64,000 nt of DNA from Actinoplanes auranticolor (lineage in GTDB: Bacteria; Actinomycetota; Actinomycetes; Mycobacteriales; Micromonosporaceae): assembly GCF_018332655.1 (NCBI RefSeq), contig NZ_BOQL01000016.1:1-64000 (forward strand). Reading direction: 5' to 3'. The position numbers and the translations under genes were made by a program. The notes under the pieces are model-generated. The model did no database searches and had not been told where the DNA came from. It worked only from the letters and a program-made list of their open reading frames with translations. Below, one piece after another: positions 34,905-43,270 of the stretch. Each line of letters starts with the position of its first letter. Position 1 is the stretch's first letter.

Positions 34905-36665
34905 CTAGAACGGGATGTCGTCGTCGGACGAACCGCCGCGGCCACCGACCACCGCGAACGGGTCGACGCCCTGCACGATCGAGCGCATCGTGGCTGCCGG
35001 GGGCGGTCCCGACTCGGACTTGCGGGTGGCCCAGGCCGGGAAGGGGAACTCGACACAGAGTGGGACGGGGATGTCCGGCTGGTTGACGAACATCGTGCCG
35101 GGCCGGGCCAGCAGGGCCCGCTGACGCATCGCCGGGGGCAGGAAGCCGTACTCCGGGCGGGACGCCTCGGCCGGGTCGAGGCGGCCGACCACCCGGATCG
35201 CGGAGTTGGTCACGATCCGGCGCTCCACCTCGCTGGCGGTCTGCTGCGCGCCGATCAGGATCACGCCCAGCGAGCGGCCGCGCTCGGCGATGTCGAGCAG
35301 CACCTCCTTGATCGGGGACGAGCCCTCGCGGGGGGCGTACTTGTTGAGCTCGTCGAGCACGACGAAGAGCAGGGGGCGGCCGGTGCCCGACTTCTCCTTG
35401 TCGTCGAACTCCGTCTTGAGGGTCACGCCGACCACGAAGCGCTGCGCGCGGTCGGGGAGGTTGTGCAGGTCGACGACGGTGACCTGGGCGCTCTCGGCGG
35501 TCTTGATCTGGTGCGGGCGGCGGGCGGCGAGGTCACCGCGGATGAGCCGGGCCAGGTCGCGCTTGCTGCCGATCAGCCGGCGGGCGAACGCGTTGACGGT
35601 GCCCATGTTGACCGCGCTGCCGGCCCAGGTGGAACGGGTCTCGTCGTCGGTGAGCTGGTCGACGACGTGGTCGACGAGGTCGCCGTACGACGACAGCCGC
35701 CGCCCGTCGATGCTGATGCCCCCCTCGGCGGGCACCGCGTGCCGGGCCAGGTGTGCGGTGACCGAGTGGACGACCATCGTGTACTGCTGGCGCTCGTCGT
35801 CGGCGTCGGCGAAGACGTACGGCAACAGCCGCTTCTCGCAGAACTCCTCGAGCGTCCAGTAGAAGCTGTCGACCCCGGTGAGCCGGCTCTGCACGTCGGG
35901 CGCCCCGGAGGAGTCACCGGCCCGTGGCGGCGCGTAGACCCGCACGTCCGGGAACGGCGTCGCGGGCAGGCCGAGCCGGGCGTACGCCGCCTCGGTGGCC
36001 TCGTCGAGCTTGGTGTTGGGGTGGTCGAGGAAGAGCAGGTCCTCACCCTTGACGTTGAAGATCAGGGCGCGGGCGTTGACCGCGTCGCCGCCGAGCTGCC
36101 CGGAGCGGAACACCGAGTAGAGCAGGAAGGTGGCGAAGCTGGTCTTGGTGGCCACGCCCGAGATGCCGGAGATGGACACGTGCGCGCCGCGGGTGCCGTC
36201 GAGGAAGTCGGCGTTGAGGAAGACCGGCACGCCGTCGCGGCCGGTGCCCATCGGGACCCGCCGCTCCATCCGGTCGAAGTGCAGGGCCGCGTCGCGCGCG
36301 GCGCCGGAGGCGCGGTGCACGACGGCGCCGGGTGCGGGTGGCACGTAGAGCTCGGGGTCGACCCGGGTGGTGGTGATCTCGGCCGCCTCCTGCACCAGAG
36401 CCGGCAGGGTGCCCTCGGCGATGGCGAAGACGTCGGAGTCGAACTGCGCGCCCTCGTGCCGGGCGCGGACCTGGGTGACCACGCCGGCGATCGTCACCGG
36501 CTCGCGGCCGGGCAGCTCCCGCTTGGTCACCACGACGTCGTCGAGCTGCAGATAGCTGCCCGGCGTGACCGCCGTCCAGAACTGCAACGGGGTGGCGTCG
36601 GCGGTGCCGAGGACACGCCCGACCGGTTCGCTTACTTCGACCACTTCGTCAGACACGCCGATCAT
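34905..36665 (-). CDS. HerA-like hexameric DNA translocase ATPase (DUF87)
   Basis: 586 residues. A HAS-barrel-like N-terminal region (GRVLGTADATPLQFWTAV) precedes a RecA-like ATPase core. The P-loop is unusual, GISGVATKTS with Lys at residue 174 and Thr where the last Gly of Walker A is expected. Walker B is intact (LFVVLDELNKYAP, Asp438-Glu439). Later motifs include LGVILIGAQQTASEVE and a C-terminal lid. In archaea HerA pumps DNA into NurA. I chose the ATG at 36663-36665; a GTG three codons later or a start at 36725 is possible. Three DnaA boxes lie just upstream. Confidence 0.85.
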   Translation of the reverse strand: MIGVSDEVVEVSEPVGRVLGTADATPLQFWTAVTPGSYLQLDDVVVTKRELPGREPVTIAGVVTQVRARHEGAQFDSDVFAIAEGTLPALVQEAAEITTTRVDPELYVPPAPGAVVHRASGAARDAALHFDRMERRVPMGTGRDGVPVFLNADFLDGTRGAHVSISGISGVATKTSFATFLLYSVFRSGQLGGDAVNARALIFNVKGEDLLFLDHPNTKLDEATEAAYARLGLPATPFPDVRVYAPPRAGDSSGAPDVQSRLTGVDSFYWTLEEFCEKRLLPYVFADADDERQQYTMVVHSVTAHLARHAVPAEGGISIDGRRLSSYGDLVDHVVDQLTDDETRSTWAGSAVNMGTVNAFARRLIGSKRDLARLIRGDLAARRPHQIKTAESAQVTVVDLHNLPDRAQRFVVGVTLKTEFDDKEKSGTGRPLLFVVLDELNKYAPREGSSPIKEVLLDIAERGRSLGVILIGAQQTASEVERRIVTNSAIRVVGRLDPAEASRPEYGFLPPAMRQRALLARPGTMFVNQPDIPVPLCVEFPFPAWATRKSESGPPPAATMRSIVQGVDPFAVVGGRGGSSDDDIPF

Positions 36666-36714
36666 GTTGCACCAGACGTATGACATCCGACGGACGGCAC
36701 GTCGGTTGGCACGC

Positions 36715-36764
36715 GTTGTCCACAAGTTCTAGGGGTCATCCACAGGGTTGTCCACAAGTTCTAG
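36715..36764. promoter_or_regulatory. Cluster of three DnaA boxes within an 18-bp direct repeat
   Basis: TTGTCCACA occurs at 36716-36724 and 36748-36756, and TCATCCACA at 36736-36744, all on the plus strand. The actinobacterial DnaA box consensus is TTGTCCACA. The outer two are part of an exact 18-bp direct repeat, GTTGTCCACAAGTTCTAG, at 36715 and 36747. The cluster lies 50 bp upstream of the HerA-like gene and touches the stop codon of the reductase gene. DnaA could regulate the DNA-repair operon or be titrated here. Confidence 0.75.
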
Positions 36765-37468
36765 CGGCTGCGGGCGTACCGGAGGAAAAGCATGTCGCCG
36801 TCGGCCAGGATGCCGGCCAGCGACATCTCCCGCGGCGGGCCGTCCGGCCCGGCCGCGATCCGGCCGGCCGCCCCGCCGACCAGCCGGGGAGAGACCGTCA
36901 GGCACAGCTCGTCGATGAGATCGGCGGCGATCATCGCGCCGAGCAGACGCGGACCGCCCTCGCAGAGCAGCTGGGTCGCGCCGCGTGCGTGCAGCTCACC
37001 GACCGCCGCGGCCAGGTCGACCGACTCCTCACCGAAGGTGACGATCTCGGCCACCTCGGCCAGGGCCGCCCGGCGGTCGGCCGGCGCCCCGGCGTGGGTG
37101 ACGATCAGCGGCCGGACCGGCGCGTCCGAGAAGACGAGCTGCCCAGGATCCAGATCGAGGGAGCCGGAGACGACCACCATGAGCGGGAACGCGGGCAGGC
37201 CGTGGTCCCGGCGCCACTGCCGGGCCGGCTCGGTGAGTCGTAACGCGTCGTAGTTCTCGGTGCGGACCGTGCCCGCCGCGACCACCAGCGCGTCGCAGAC
37301 CGTCCGCAGTGTGTCGAAGATCATTTTGTCGCCCGGGCCACCCAGGCCGGCTGACTTGCCGTCCACCGTGACGGCACCGTCGATGCTGGCCACGAAATTG
37401 ACCCGCAGGGTGGGCTCCGGCCGGCGCGGATAGCAGGCGGCCAGATCGGCGTCGCGGACGTCGATCAC
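36761..37468 (-). CDS. Pyrimidine reductase family protein (RibD C-terminal domain)
   Basis: 235 residues with a GTG start. The RibD-C/DHFR-like fold is shown by LRVNFVASIDGAVTVDG, KMIFDTLRTVCDALVVAAGT (NADPH site) and TQLLCEGGPRLLGAMIAADL. It resembles the 5-amino-6-(5-phosphoribosylamino)uracil reductase of riboflavin synthesis but lacks the deaminase domain and riboflavin neighbours, so it may be a paralogue with another substrate. Upstream in-frame ATGs add Arg/Pro-rich shadow sequence and are rejected. Its stop codon lies inside the DnaA-box repeat. Confidence 0.85.
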   Translation of the reverse strand: MIDVRDADLAACYPRRPEPTLRVNFVASIDGAVTVDGKSAGLGGPGDKMIFDTLRTVCDALVVAAGTVRTENYDALRLTEPARQWRRDHGLPAFPLMVVVSGSLDLDPGQLVFSDAPVRPLIVTHAGAPADRRAALAEVAEIVTFGEESVDLAAAVGELHARGATQLLCEGGPRLLGAMIAADLIDELCLTVSPRLVGGAAGRIAAGPDGPPREMSLAGILADGDMLFLRYARSR

Positions 37469-37659
37469 GGTGCCGCCGGGCCGGTGACCGGCGGGGTCGG
37501 CTCGACGGGACGGTGCTGGCAGTCGCACCACGACCCGCCCCGGCAGTCCTCGTGACGGCGCTCCCGGCAGGCATGACAGATCATCCCTGAACCCTAGGCG
37601 GCCGGAGCCCGTACGGCAGCCGATGAACCGGTCAAGGTCAAACCCGACCGCGTACGGGC

Positions 37660-37688
37660 GAGACATCGGCGGTCCTGAGGGCGATAAT
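37660..37688 (+). promoter_or_regulatory. Leaderless promoter of the CebR-like LacI gene
   Basis: A -35 GAGACA (37660-37665) and a -10 GATAAT (37683-37688) are separated by exactly 17 bp, and the ATG begins seven bases after the -10. Transcription would start at the start codon. The -10 sits inside a small palindrome GGGCGATAATGCCC, a possible autoregulatory site. Confidence 0.65.
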
Positions 37689-37694
37689 GCCCGG

Positions 37695-38711
37695 ATGACC
37701 AGGCAACCCGTCCGTGCACCGGGGCGACCGACGCTCGACGCCGTCGCGGCGCGCGCCGGCGTCGGCCGCGGCACCGCATCGCGCGTCCTGAACGGGTCGA
37801 CGCAGGTCAGCGCGCAGGCCAAGGCCGCCGTCGAGGCCGCGATCCAGGAGCTGGGCTACGTCCCCAACCGGGCGGCCCGCTCCCTGGTGACCCAGCGGAC
37901 GGACTCGGTCGCGCTGGTCGTGTCGGAGTCCCAGGAGCGGGTGTTCGGCGAACCGTTCTTCGCCGGCGTGCTGCGTGGCATCAACGCCGCCCTGCTGGAG
38001 ACGCCGCTGCAGCTGTGGCTGGCCATGGCCGCCTCCCCGGAGCAGCGCGAGCGGGTCGAGCACCACCTGACCGGCCAGCACGTCGACGGCGTCCTGCTGC
38101 TCTCCCTGCACGACGACGACCCGCTGCCGGCCGTGCTGCGCGAGCGCGGCATGCCGTTCGTCTTCGGCGGCCGGTCCGCCCGGGCCGCGGAGAGCGACTT
38201 CTCGGTCGACGTCGACAACTCCGCCGGCGCCCGCAAGGCGGTCGAATACCTGCTCGGCAACGGCGCCCGGCGGGTGGCCACCATCGCCGGACCGCAGGAC
38301 ATGGAGGTCGGCCGGGCCCGGCTGGCCGGCTATCGCGCGGCGGTGGGCGGGCCGGAGCTGGTCGCGTACGGCGACTTCAGCGAGGCCGGCGGGGTCAAGG
38401 CGATGCGGGCCCTGCTCAACCGCGAGCCCGACCTCGACGCCGTCTTCGTCGCCTCCGACCTGATGGCCAGCGGGGCGTTGCGGGCCCTGCGCGACGCGGG
38501 CCTGCGCGTGCCGCAGGACGTGGCGGTCATCGGCTTCGAGGACGCGCCGGTGGCCCGCCAGTGCGAGCCCCCGCTGACCACGGTGCACCAGCCCGTCGAG
38601 GAGATGGGCCGGCGCATGGCCGAGCTGCTGGTGTGCCGGATCCGCCGGGAGCCGGTCGAGAATTCCCACGTTCTGCTCGACACCCATCTGGTCCGTCGCG
38701 CCTCCGCCTGA
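37695..38711 (+). CDS. LacI-family regulator, CebR-like
   Basis: 338 residues. The DNA-binding segment (RPTLDAVAARAGVGRGTASR, then VSAQAKAAVEAAIQELGYVP) closely follows the CebR group of Streptomyces repressors that recognise TGGGAGCGCTCCCA. The effector domain is complete (FGEPFFAGVLRGINAAL, DGVLLLSLHDDDPLP, VFVASDLMASGAL, GFEDAP). It could be the repressor for the cellulase operator at 8960, but no cellobiose transporter or beta-glucosidase gene is adjacent, so this stays an inference. It is expressed from a leaderless promoter. Confidence 0.88.
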   Translation: MTRQPVRAPGRPTLDAVAARAGVGRGTASRVLNGSTQVSAQAKAAVEAAIQELGYVPNRAARSLVTQRTDSVALVVSESQERVFGEPFFAGVLRGINAALLETPLQLWLAMAASPEQRERVEHHLTGQHVDGVLLLSLHDDDPLPAVLRERGMPFVFGGRSARAAESDFSVDVDNSAGARKAVEYLLGNGARRVATIAGPQDMEVGRARLAGYRAAVGGPELVAYGDFSEAGGVKAMRALLNREPDLDAVFVASDLMASGALRALRDAGLRVPQDVAVIGFEDAPVARQCEPPLTTVHQPVEEMGRRMAELLVCRIRREPVENSHVLLDTHLVRRASA

Positions 38712-38858
38712 GCGGTCCTACTCTCGAGTGTGATTCCGGGCATATCTCTGTGCCTTGACCACCGGGACACGGCGCCGCAACCGGGGCGAAACGCCGCTTC
38801 GGCAATCTGTGACCTCGGGACGGCACCGCCGTGCCGTTCGCCAGACGGGAGGAGTTGC

Positions 38859-39623
38859 ATGTTGCTGCGGGTACGGGTCACCCTGCCGGACCGCCCTGGA
38901 GCCCTCGGTCAGGTCGCGCGCACGCTGGGCGTCGCCGGGGCCGACATCGTCCAGGTCGTCGTGCTGGAGCGGCTCGGCGGGCGGGCCGTGGACGACTTCA
39001 CCGTCGTCTGGCCGGGCGCCTCCCGCGTCGAACGGCTCCTCGCCGGCCTCGCCGCCATCCCGGGCGTGCAGGTGGACGGCGTCTGGCGGGCGATCGGCGC
39101 ACCGGTCTCCGGCGGTCACGACGCCGAGCTGCTGGCCCAGGTCGCGGCCAACCCGGTGGACGGGCTGGCCACGCTGGTCGACGCCGTTCCCGGGCTGCTG
39201 GCCGCCGACTGGGCCGCGGCCGCGATCGTGCCGGCCGACTGGGCCGCGCGCACCGCCGCACCACCGCGCCCGGTCCCGGCCGACGAGCCGTCCCTGCGCC
39301 TGCCGACCGGCAATGAGCCCACGGTGACGTACGCGAGCTGGCGCGCCCCGTCCCCGCTGCGCCTGCCCGAGGTGACCCCGCTGCGCGCCCGCCCGATGAC
39401 CGGCTCCGACGGCACCCGGTACGCGGTGGCCCCGTTCGGCCGCGCCGGTCTGGTCCTGGTCATCGCCCGCAGCGACGACGACGAGCTGCCCGCCGCCGCC
39501 TTCCACATCACCGAGGTGGACCGGATCGCCCAGCTGGTCCGCGCGGCCGCCGTGATCCTCGGCGACCGCCTCGACCGCACCGGTGTGCCGCCGGTCGCCA
39601 CCGCTGTGATCGACCCCTCATAG
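38859..39623 (+). CDS. ACT-domain protein, partner-like neighbour of an ACT-GNAT acetyltransferase
   Basis: 254 residues. An N-terminal ACT domain (LLRVRVTLPDRPGALGQVAR, GADIVQVVVLERLGG) normally binds an amino acid. The rest has no catalytic motif I recognise; its C-terminal part (YAVAPFGRAGLVLVIARS, DRIAQLVRAAAVIL) looks like a GAF-type or regulatory fold. GGGAGGAG lies six bases before the ATG. It precedes the ACT-GNAT gene by 90 bp on the same strand and shares the ACT topology, suggesting joint amino-acid sensing. Confidence 0.8.
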   Translation: MLLRVRVTLPDRPGALGQVARTLGVAGADIVQVVVLERLGGRAVDDFTVVWPGASRVERLLAGLAAIPGVQVDGVWRAIGAPVSGGHDAELLAQVAANPVDGLATLVDAVPGLLAADWAAAAIVPADWAARTAAPPRPVPADEPSLRLPTGNEPTVTYASWRAPSPLRLPEVTPLRARPMTGSDGTRYAVAPFGRAGLVLVIARSDDDELPAAAFHITEVDRIAQLVRAAAVILGDRLDRTGVPPVATAVIDPS

Positions 39624-39713
39624 TCGTCCCAGCTCAAGCAATGCGCAGGTAACACCGGCGAGAGACGCTTAAGTTCGGTTGAGCGGATCGATCCGGGAGA
39701 GGGAGTGCCGAGC

Positions 39714-40784
39714 ATGGCGCTGTGGCGCATCAGGGCAACCGTCGAGGACAAACCGGGCTACCTCTCCGTGCTCACCGCGAGCCTCGCGCTGCGCTCGGTC
39801 AACATCCTCGCCGTCCAGGTGCACACCACCGAGGGCGGCGCGGTCGACGACTTCCTGGTCGACGCGCCGGACACCATGTCGGAGCAGGAGCTGCAGGCCG
39901 CGATCGCCCGCGGCCGCGGCCGGGACGCCTTCGTCACGCGGGCCGAGGCCCAGGGCCTGGCCGACCAGCCGACCCGGGCCCTCGCGCTGGCCGGCCGGCT
40001 GGTGCACGATCCCGATTCGCTGGGCGAGGCGCTGGTCACCCTGCTCGATGCGGCCGAGGTGCGCTGGCGGCCCGAGGGCACGGTGGTGCTGCACGGCTTC
40101 GACGAGGAGCGGATGACGCTCATCGACCCGGCCGGCGGCAGCTACGAGGTGCTGCGACCGGCACCGGCCTTCACCCCGGCCGAGTACGCCCGCGCGCAGG
40201 CGCTGGTCGAGGTGAGCGGAGCCCTGGTGCGCCGCACCACCGACCAGACCACCCTGCTGCTGCCGGACGGCGCCGAGCTGCTGATCCGCCCCGCGACCGG
40301 CGACGACGTCGAGGGCGTCCGCCGGCTGCACGCCCACAGCTCCATGCTGTCGCGCCGGCGCCGCTACCTCGGTGGCGCGCAGATGCCGTCGGAGGCCCGC
40401 CTGCGCCGCATGCTGGAGCCGGTGAACGGCCTGACGCTGCTCGCCCTGCACGTCGATCCGGCGAGCGGCGAGGAACGGGTCGTCGCGATGGCCAACCTGC
40501 TCACCGAGGGCGACCTCGGTGAGGTGGCCGTACTGGTGCAGGACGCCTGGCAGCGCCGGGGCATCGGCACGGTGCTGCTGCGCCGGCTGACCGCCTGGGC
40601 GGCCCGGATGAACTTCTCGGCCCTGGTGGCGCACACCGGTGCCGACAACGTCGCGATGCTGCGCACGCTGCGCCGGTTCGGCGTCGCGGAGGGCGGCGAC
40701 CGCGACGGGGCTCTGCTGACCCTGACCCTGCCGGTGGCGGGCCACCGGTCGGCGAGCGACGAGACTCCTGCCACCTCCGGGTGA
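39714..40784 (+). CDS. ACT-GNAT protein lysine acetyltransferase (amino-acid regulated)
   Basis: 356 residues. An N-terminal ACT domain (RIRATVEDKPGYLSVLTASL) is fused to a C-terminal GCN5-type domain with the acetyl-CoA site QRRGIGTVLLRRLTAW. This architecture is that of the amino-acid-regulated lysine acetyltransferases described in Micromonospora and other actinobacteria, which acetylate acyl-CoA synthetases and other metabolic enzymes. The ATG at 39714 has GAGGGAG at good spacing; a GTG at 39705 overlaps that site. A terminator follows. Confidence 0.88.
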   Translation: MALWRIRATVEDKPGYLSVLTASLALRSVNILAVQVHTTEGGAVDDFLVDAPDTMSEQELQAAIARGRGRDAFVTRAEAQGLADQPTRALALAGRLVHDPDSLGEALVTLLDAAEVRWRPEGTVVLHGFDEERMTLIDPAGGSYEVLRPAPAFTPAEYARAQALVEVSGALVRRTTDQTTLLLPDGAELLIRPATGDDVEGVRRLHAHSSMLSRRRRYLGGAQMPSEARLRRMLEPVNGLTLLALHVDPASGEERVVAMANLLTEGDLGEVAVLVQDAWQRRGIGTVLLRRLTAWAARMNFSALVAHTGADNVAMLRTLRRFGVAEGGDRDGALLTLTLPVAGHRSASDETPATSG

Positions 40785-40795
40785 CGGGTGAGAGC

Positions 40796-40831
40796 GGCGA
40801 CGGCGGGCCTGAAACGAGGTCCGCCGTCGCC
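40796..40831. terminator. Terminator between convergent genes
   Basis: A 15-bp stem, GGCGACGGCGGGCCT (40796-40810) with AGGTCCGCCGTCGCC (40817-40831), with one G-T pair and a 6-nt loop. It lies between the acetyltransferase stop and the bsaP stop. Confidence 0.8.
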
Positions 40832-40854
40832 GATGGGTTCGTCCAGGACTGGCC

Positions 40855-41043
40855 CTAGGAGTGCCGCACTCCGTGCTCGACGCAGGTCGCCGTCCAGCCG
40901 GTCGGCACGACCTGCACCTTCATCCGGCGCCGGCAGTCCGGGCAGAAGCGTGGTGGCTCCAGCTCACGGGCCGCCGCGCAGGCCGAGTGGTCGCCCTCGG
41001 TGGCCGCCTGACCGCACCGGTCGCAGTACATCAGCACCGTCAC
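40855..41043 (-). CDS. bsaP: Biotin synthase auxiliary protein BsaP
   Basis: 62 residues, short but clearly coding. Four Cys residues in two CxxC pairs (CDRCG and CPDCRRRM), further single Cys residues, and a WTATCVEHG tail match the small iron-sulfur protein BsaP recently shown to be needed by actinobacterial type III biotin synthases. It probably donates or maintains a cluster that supplies sulfur to BioB. The GTG start overlaps the bioB stop as GTGA, so the two are translationally coupled. Confidence 0.85.
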   Translation of the reverse strand: MTVLMYCDRCGQAATEGDHSACAAARELEPPRFCPDCRRRMKVQVVPTGWTATCVEHGVRHS

Positions 41044-42035
41044 AGCGTCGCCGAGAGCGCCTTGACCGGCATCTTCAGCTCCTGGAGGAGCTCCAGGTCG
41101 GAGGTGGCCGGGCGGCCCAGCGTCGTCAGGTAGTTGCCGACGATCACCGCGTTGATGCCGCCGAGCAGGCCGTCGCGCGTACCCAGGTCGCCCAGGGTGA
41201 TCTCGCGGCCACCCGCGTACCGCAGGATGGTCCGGGGCATCGCCAGCCGGAAGGCGGCGATGGCGCGCAGCGCGTCCTTGCCCTCCACCACCGGGCGGTC
41301 GCCCAGCGGGGTGCCCGGGCGCGGGTTGAGGAAGTTGAGCGGGACCTCGTGCGGGTCCAGCTCGGCCAGCTGCGCGGCGAACTCGGCGCGCTGCTCGACG
41401 GACTCGCCCAGGCCGAGGATGCCGCCGCAGCAGACCTCCATGCCGGAGTCGCGCACCATCTTGAGCGTGCCCCAGCGCTCCTCCCACGAGTGGGTGGTCA
41501 CCACGTTGGCGAAGTAGGACCGGCAGGTCTCGAGATTGTGGTTGTAGCGGTGCACGCCCATCGCGACGAGCTCGTCGACCTGCTCCTGGGTGAGCATGCC
41601 CAGGCTGGCCGCGACCTGGATGTCGACGGCCTCCTTGATCGCCTTGACGCCCTCGCGCATCTGCGCCATGAGCCGCTCGTCGGGCCCCCGCACGGCCGCC
41701 ACGATGCAGAACTCCGTCGCGCCGGTCGCCGCGGTCTGCTTGGCCGCCTCGACCAGCGAGGGGATGTCCAGCCAGACGGCGCGCACGGGCGAGGTGAACA
41801 GGCCGGACTGCGAGCAGAAGTGGCAGTCCTCGGGGCAGCCGCCGGTCTTGAGCGAGACGATGCCCTCGACCTCGACCTCCGGGCCGCACCACTTCATCCG
41901 GACGTCGTGCGCCAGCTGGAGCAGCTCCGGCAGATCCTCGTCGGGCAGCCGCAGCACCTCGAGAATCCCCGCCTCGTCGAGCCCGGCACCGTCGGCAAGA
42001 ACCCGGGCCCGGGCCCGGTCGAGGATCTCTGGCAT
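41040..42035 (-). CDS. bioB: Biotin synthase (radical SAM)
   Basis: 331 residues. It inserts sulfur into dethiobiotin, the last step of biotin synthesis. The radical-SAM cluster motif is CPEDCHFC, and the BioB-specific stretches [23 protein letters not shown] and [15 protein letters not shown] are present. The neighbouring bsaP marks it as the type III kind that needs an accessory protein. TAGGGT ends six bases before the ATG, so the message is probably leaderless. It is divergent from bioF, 98 bp away. Confidence 0.97.
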   Translation of the reverse strand: MPEILDRARARVLADGAGLDEAGILEVLRLPDEDLPELLQLAHDVRMKWCGPEVEVEGIVSLKTGGCPEDCHFCSQSGLFTSPVRAVWLDIPSLVEAAKQTAATGATEFCIVAAVRGPDERLMAQMREGVKAIKEAVDIQVAASLGMLTQEQVDELVAMGVHRYNHNLETCRSYFANVVTTHSWEERWGTLKMVRDSGMEVCCGGILGLGESVEQRAEFAAQLAELDPHEVPLNFLNPRPGTPLGDRPVVEGKDALRAIAAFRLAMPRTILRYAGGREITLGDLGTRDGLLGGINAVIVGNYLTTLGRPATSDLELLQELKMPVKALSATL

Positions 42036-42041
42036 GCCCGT

Positions 42042-42047
42042 ACCCTA
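42042..42047 (-). promoter_or_regulatory. -10 element of bioB-bsaP, leaderless
   Basis: TAGGGT on the minus strand, six bases upstream of the bioB ATG. No -35 matches well. The 98-bp bioB/bioF interval shows no clear BioQ- or BirA-type palindrome. Confidence 0.45.
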
Positions 42048-42133
42048 CAAGGCGTTCCGCGCGGCGGGGATGTCGGAGCCGGGTGGTAGTTTGCCCGGCG
42101 GACGGGGTTCGGCGATGAGAGGGCGAGGGTGCT

Positions 42134-43270
42134 TTGGCGGGCTGGCAGGAGGCGCTCGAGCGCCAGGCCCGCACGCGGGCCAAGGCCGGGCTGACCAGGA
42201 TCTTACGGCCGCGGCCGGCCGGCGACACGGTGGTCGACCTGGCCGGCAACGACTACCTCGGCCTGGCGGTGCACCCCGGGGTGATCGCGGCATCGGTCCG
42301 GGCCCTGCAGGAGTACGGGCTGGGCGCCACCGGTTCGCGTCTGGTCCGCGGCTCGACCCGGGCCCACGAGGCGCTGGAGACCGAGCTGGCCGGCTGGCTG
42401 GGTGCGGAGCAGGCGCTGGTCTACTCGTCGGGTTATCTGGCCAATCTCGGTGCGGTCCGCGCCCTGGCCGGCCCGCAGACCCTGCTCGTCTCGGACCGCT
42501 ACAACCACGCCTCGCTGATCGACGGCTGCAAGAGCTCCGGCGCCGAGGTGGTCGTCGCCCCGCACGCCGACCCGGCCGCGCTCGCGGCGATCCTCGACGC
42601 CCACCCCGGCCGGCCCGCCGTGTTCGTCACCGAGTCGGTCTTCTCCGTGGACGGCGACCTCGCGCCGCTGGCCGAGCTGCACGCGGTGACCTCGTCCCGC
42701 GACGCGCTGCTGCTGGTGGACGACGCCCACGCCGTGGGTGTCCTCGGCACCGAGGGCGCAGGTGGCGTCGCGGCGGCGGGTCTGGCGGGCAAACCGGACG
42801 TCATCGTGACGGCGACCCTGTCGAAGTCCCTGGGCGGCGCGGGTGGTGTGGTGGCCGGGCCGGCCGCGCTCATCCGGCACCTCGTCGACACGGGCCGCAC
42901 CTTCATCTACGACACCGCCCCGCCCCCGGCCGTGGTGGCAGGCGTGCACGCGGCGCTGCGGCTGGCCCGGGCCGCGGATGACCGCCGGGCCGTGCTGGCC
43001 GCGCGGGGTGCGCTGACCGCGCGGCGGCTCGGCGCGGCCGGGTTCGAGGTGTCGCGGCCGGCGGCCGGGGTGCTGTCGGTCCCGGCGCCGGGCCCGGAGG
43101 CGGCGGTGACCTGGGCGGCGGACTGCGCGGACCGGGACATCGCGGTGGGCTGCTTCCGCCCGCCCTCGACGCCGGACGGCTCGTCCCGGCTGCGCCTGAC
43201 CCTGAACGCGGGCGTCGCGGCGGCGGACTTCGCGCGGGCCCTCGACGTGATCGTGGAGTGCGCACCGTGA
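42134..43270 (+). CDS. bioF: 8-amino-7-oxononanoate synthase
   Basis: 378 residues. PLP enzyme that condenses pimeloyl thioester with L-alanine, the first ring-building step of biotin synthesis. Signatures: [45 protein letters not shown] and [11 protein letters not shown] with the PLP lysine. The likely start is TTG at 42134 with GAGGG just upstream, a rare start codon. The stop overlaps the bioD start as GTGA. bioA is not in this window. Confidence 0.95.
   Translation: MAGWQEALERQARTRAKAGLTRILRPRPAGDTVVDLAGNDYLGLAVHPGVIAASVRALQEYGLGATGSRLVRGSTRAHEALETELAGWLGAEQALVYSSGYLANLGAVRALAGPQTLLVSDRYNHASLIDGCKSSGAEVVVAPHADPAALAAILDAHPGRPAVFVTESVFSVDGDLAPLAELHAVTSSRDALLLVDDAHAVGVLGTEGAGGVAAAGLAGKPDVIVTATLSKSLGGAGGVVAGPAALIRHLVDTGRTFIYDTAPPPAVVAGVHAALRLARAADDRRAVLAARGALTARRLGAAGFEVSRPAAGVLSVPAPGPEAAVTWAADCADRDIAVGCFRPPSTPDGSSRLRLTLNAGVAAADFARALDVIVECAP

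Noticed and set aside
36666..36725. LexA/SOS box upstream of the HerA-SbcCD operon
   Set aside because: No GAAC-N4-GTTC-like element is present in the interval; only DnaA boxes are seen.
36715..36764. Chromosomal origin oriC
   Set aside because: Only three DnaA boxes, and dnaA, dnaN, gyrB or rpmH are not nearby.
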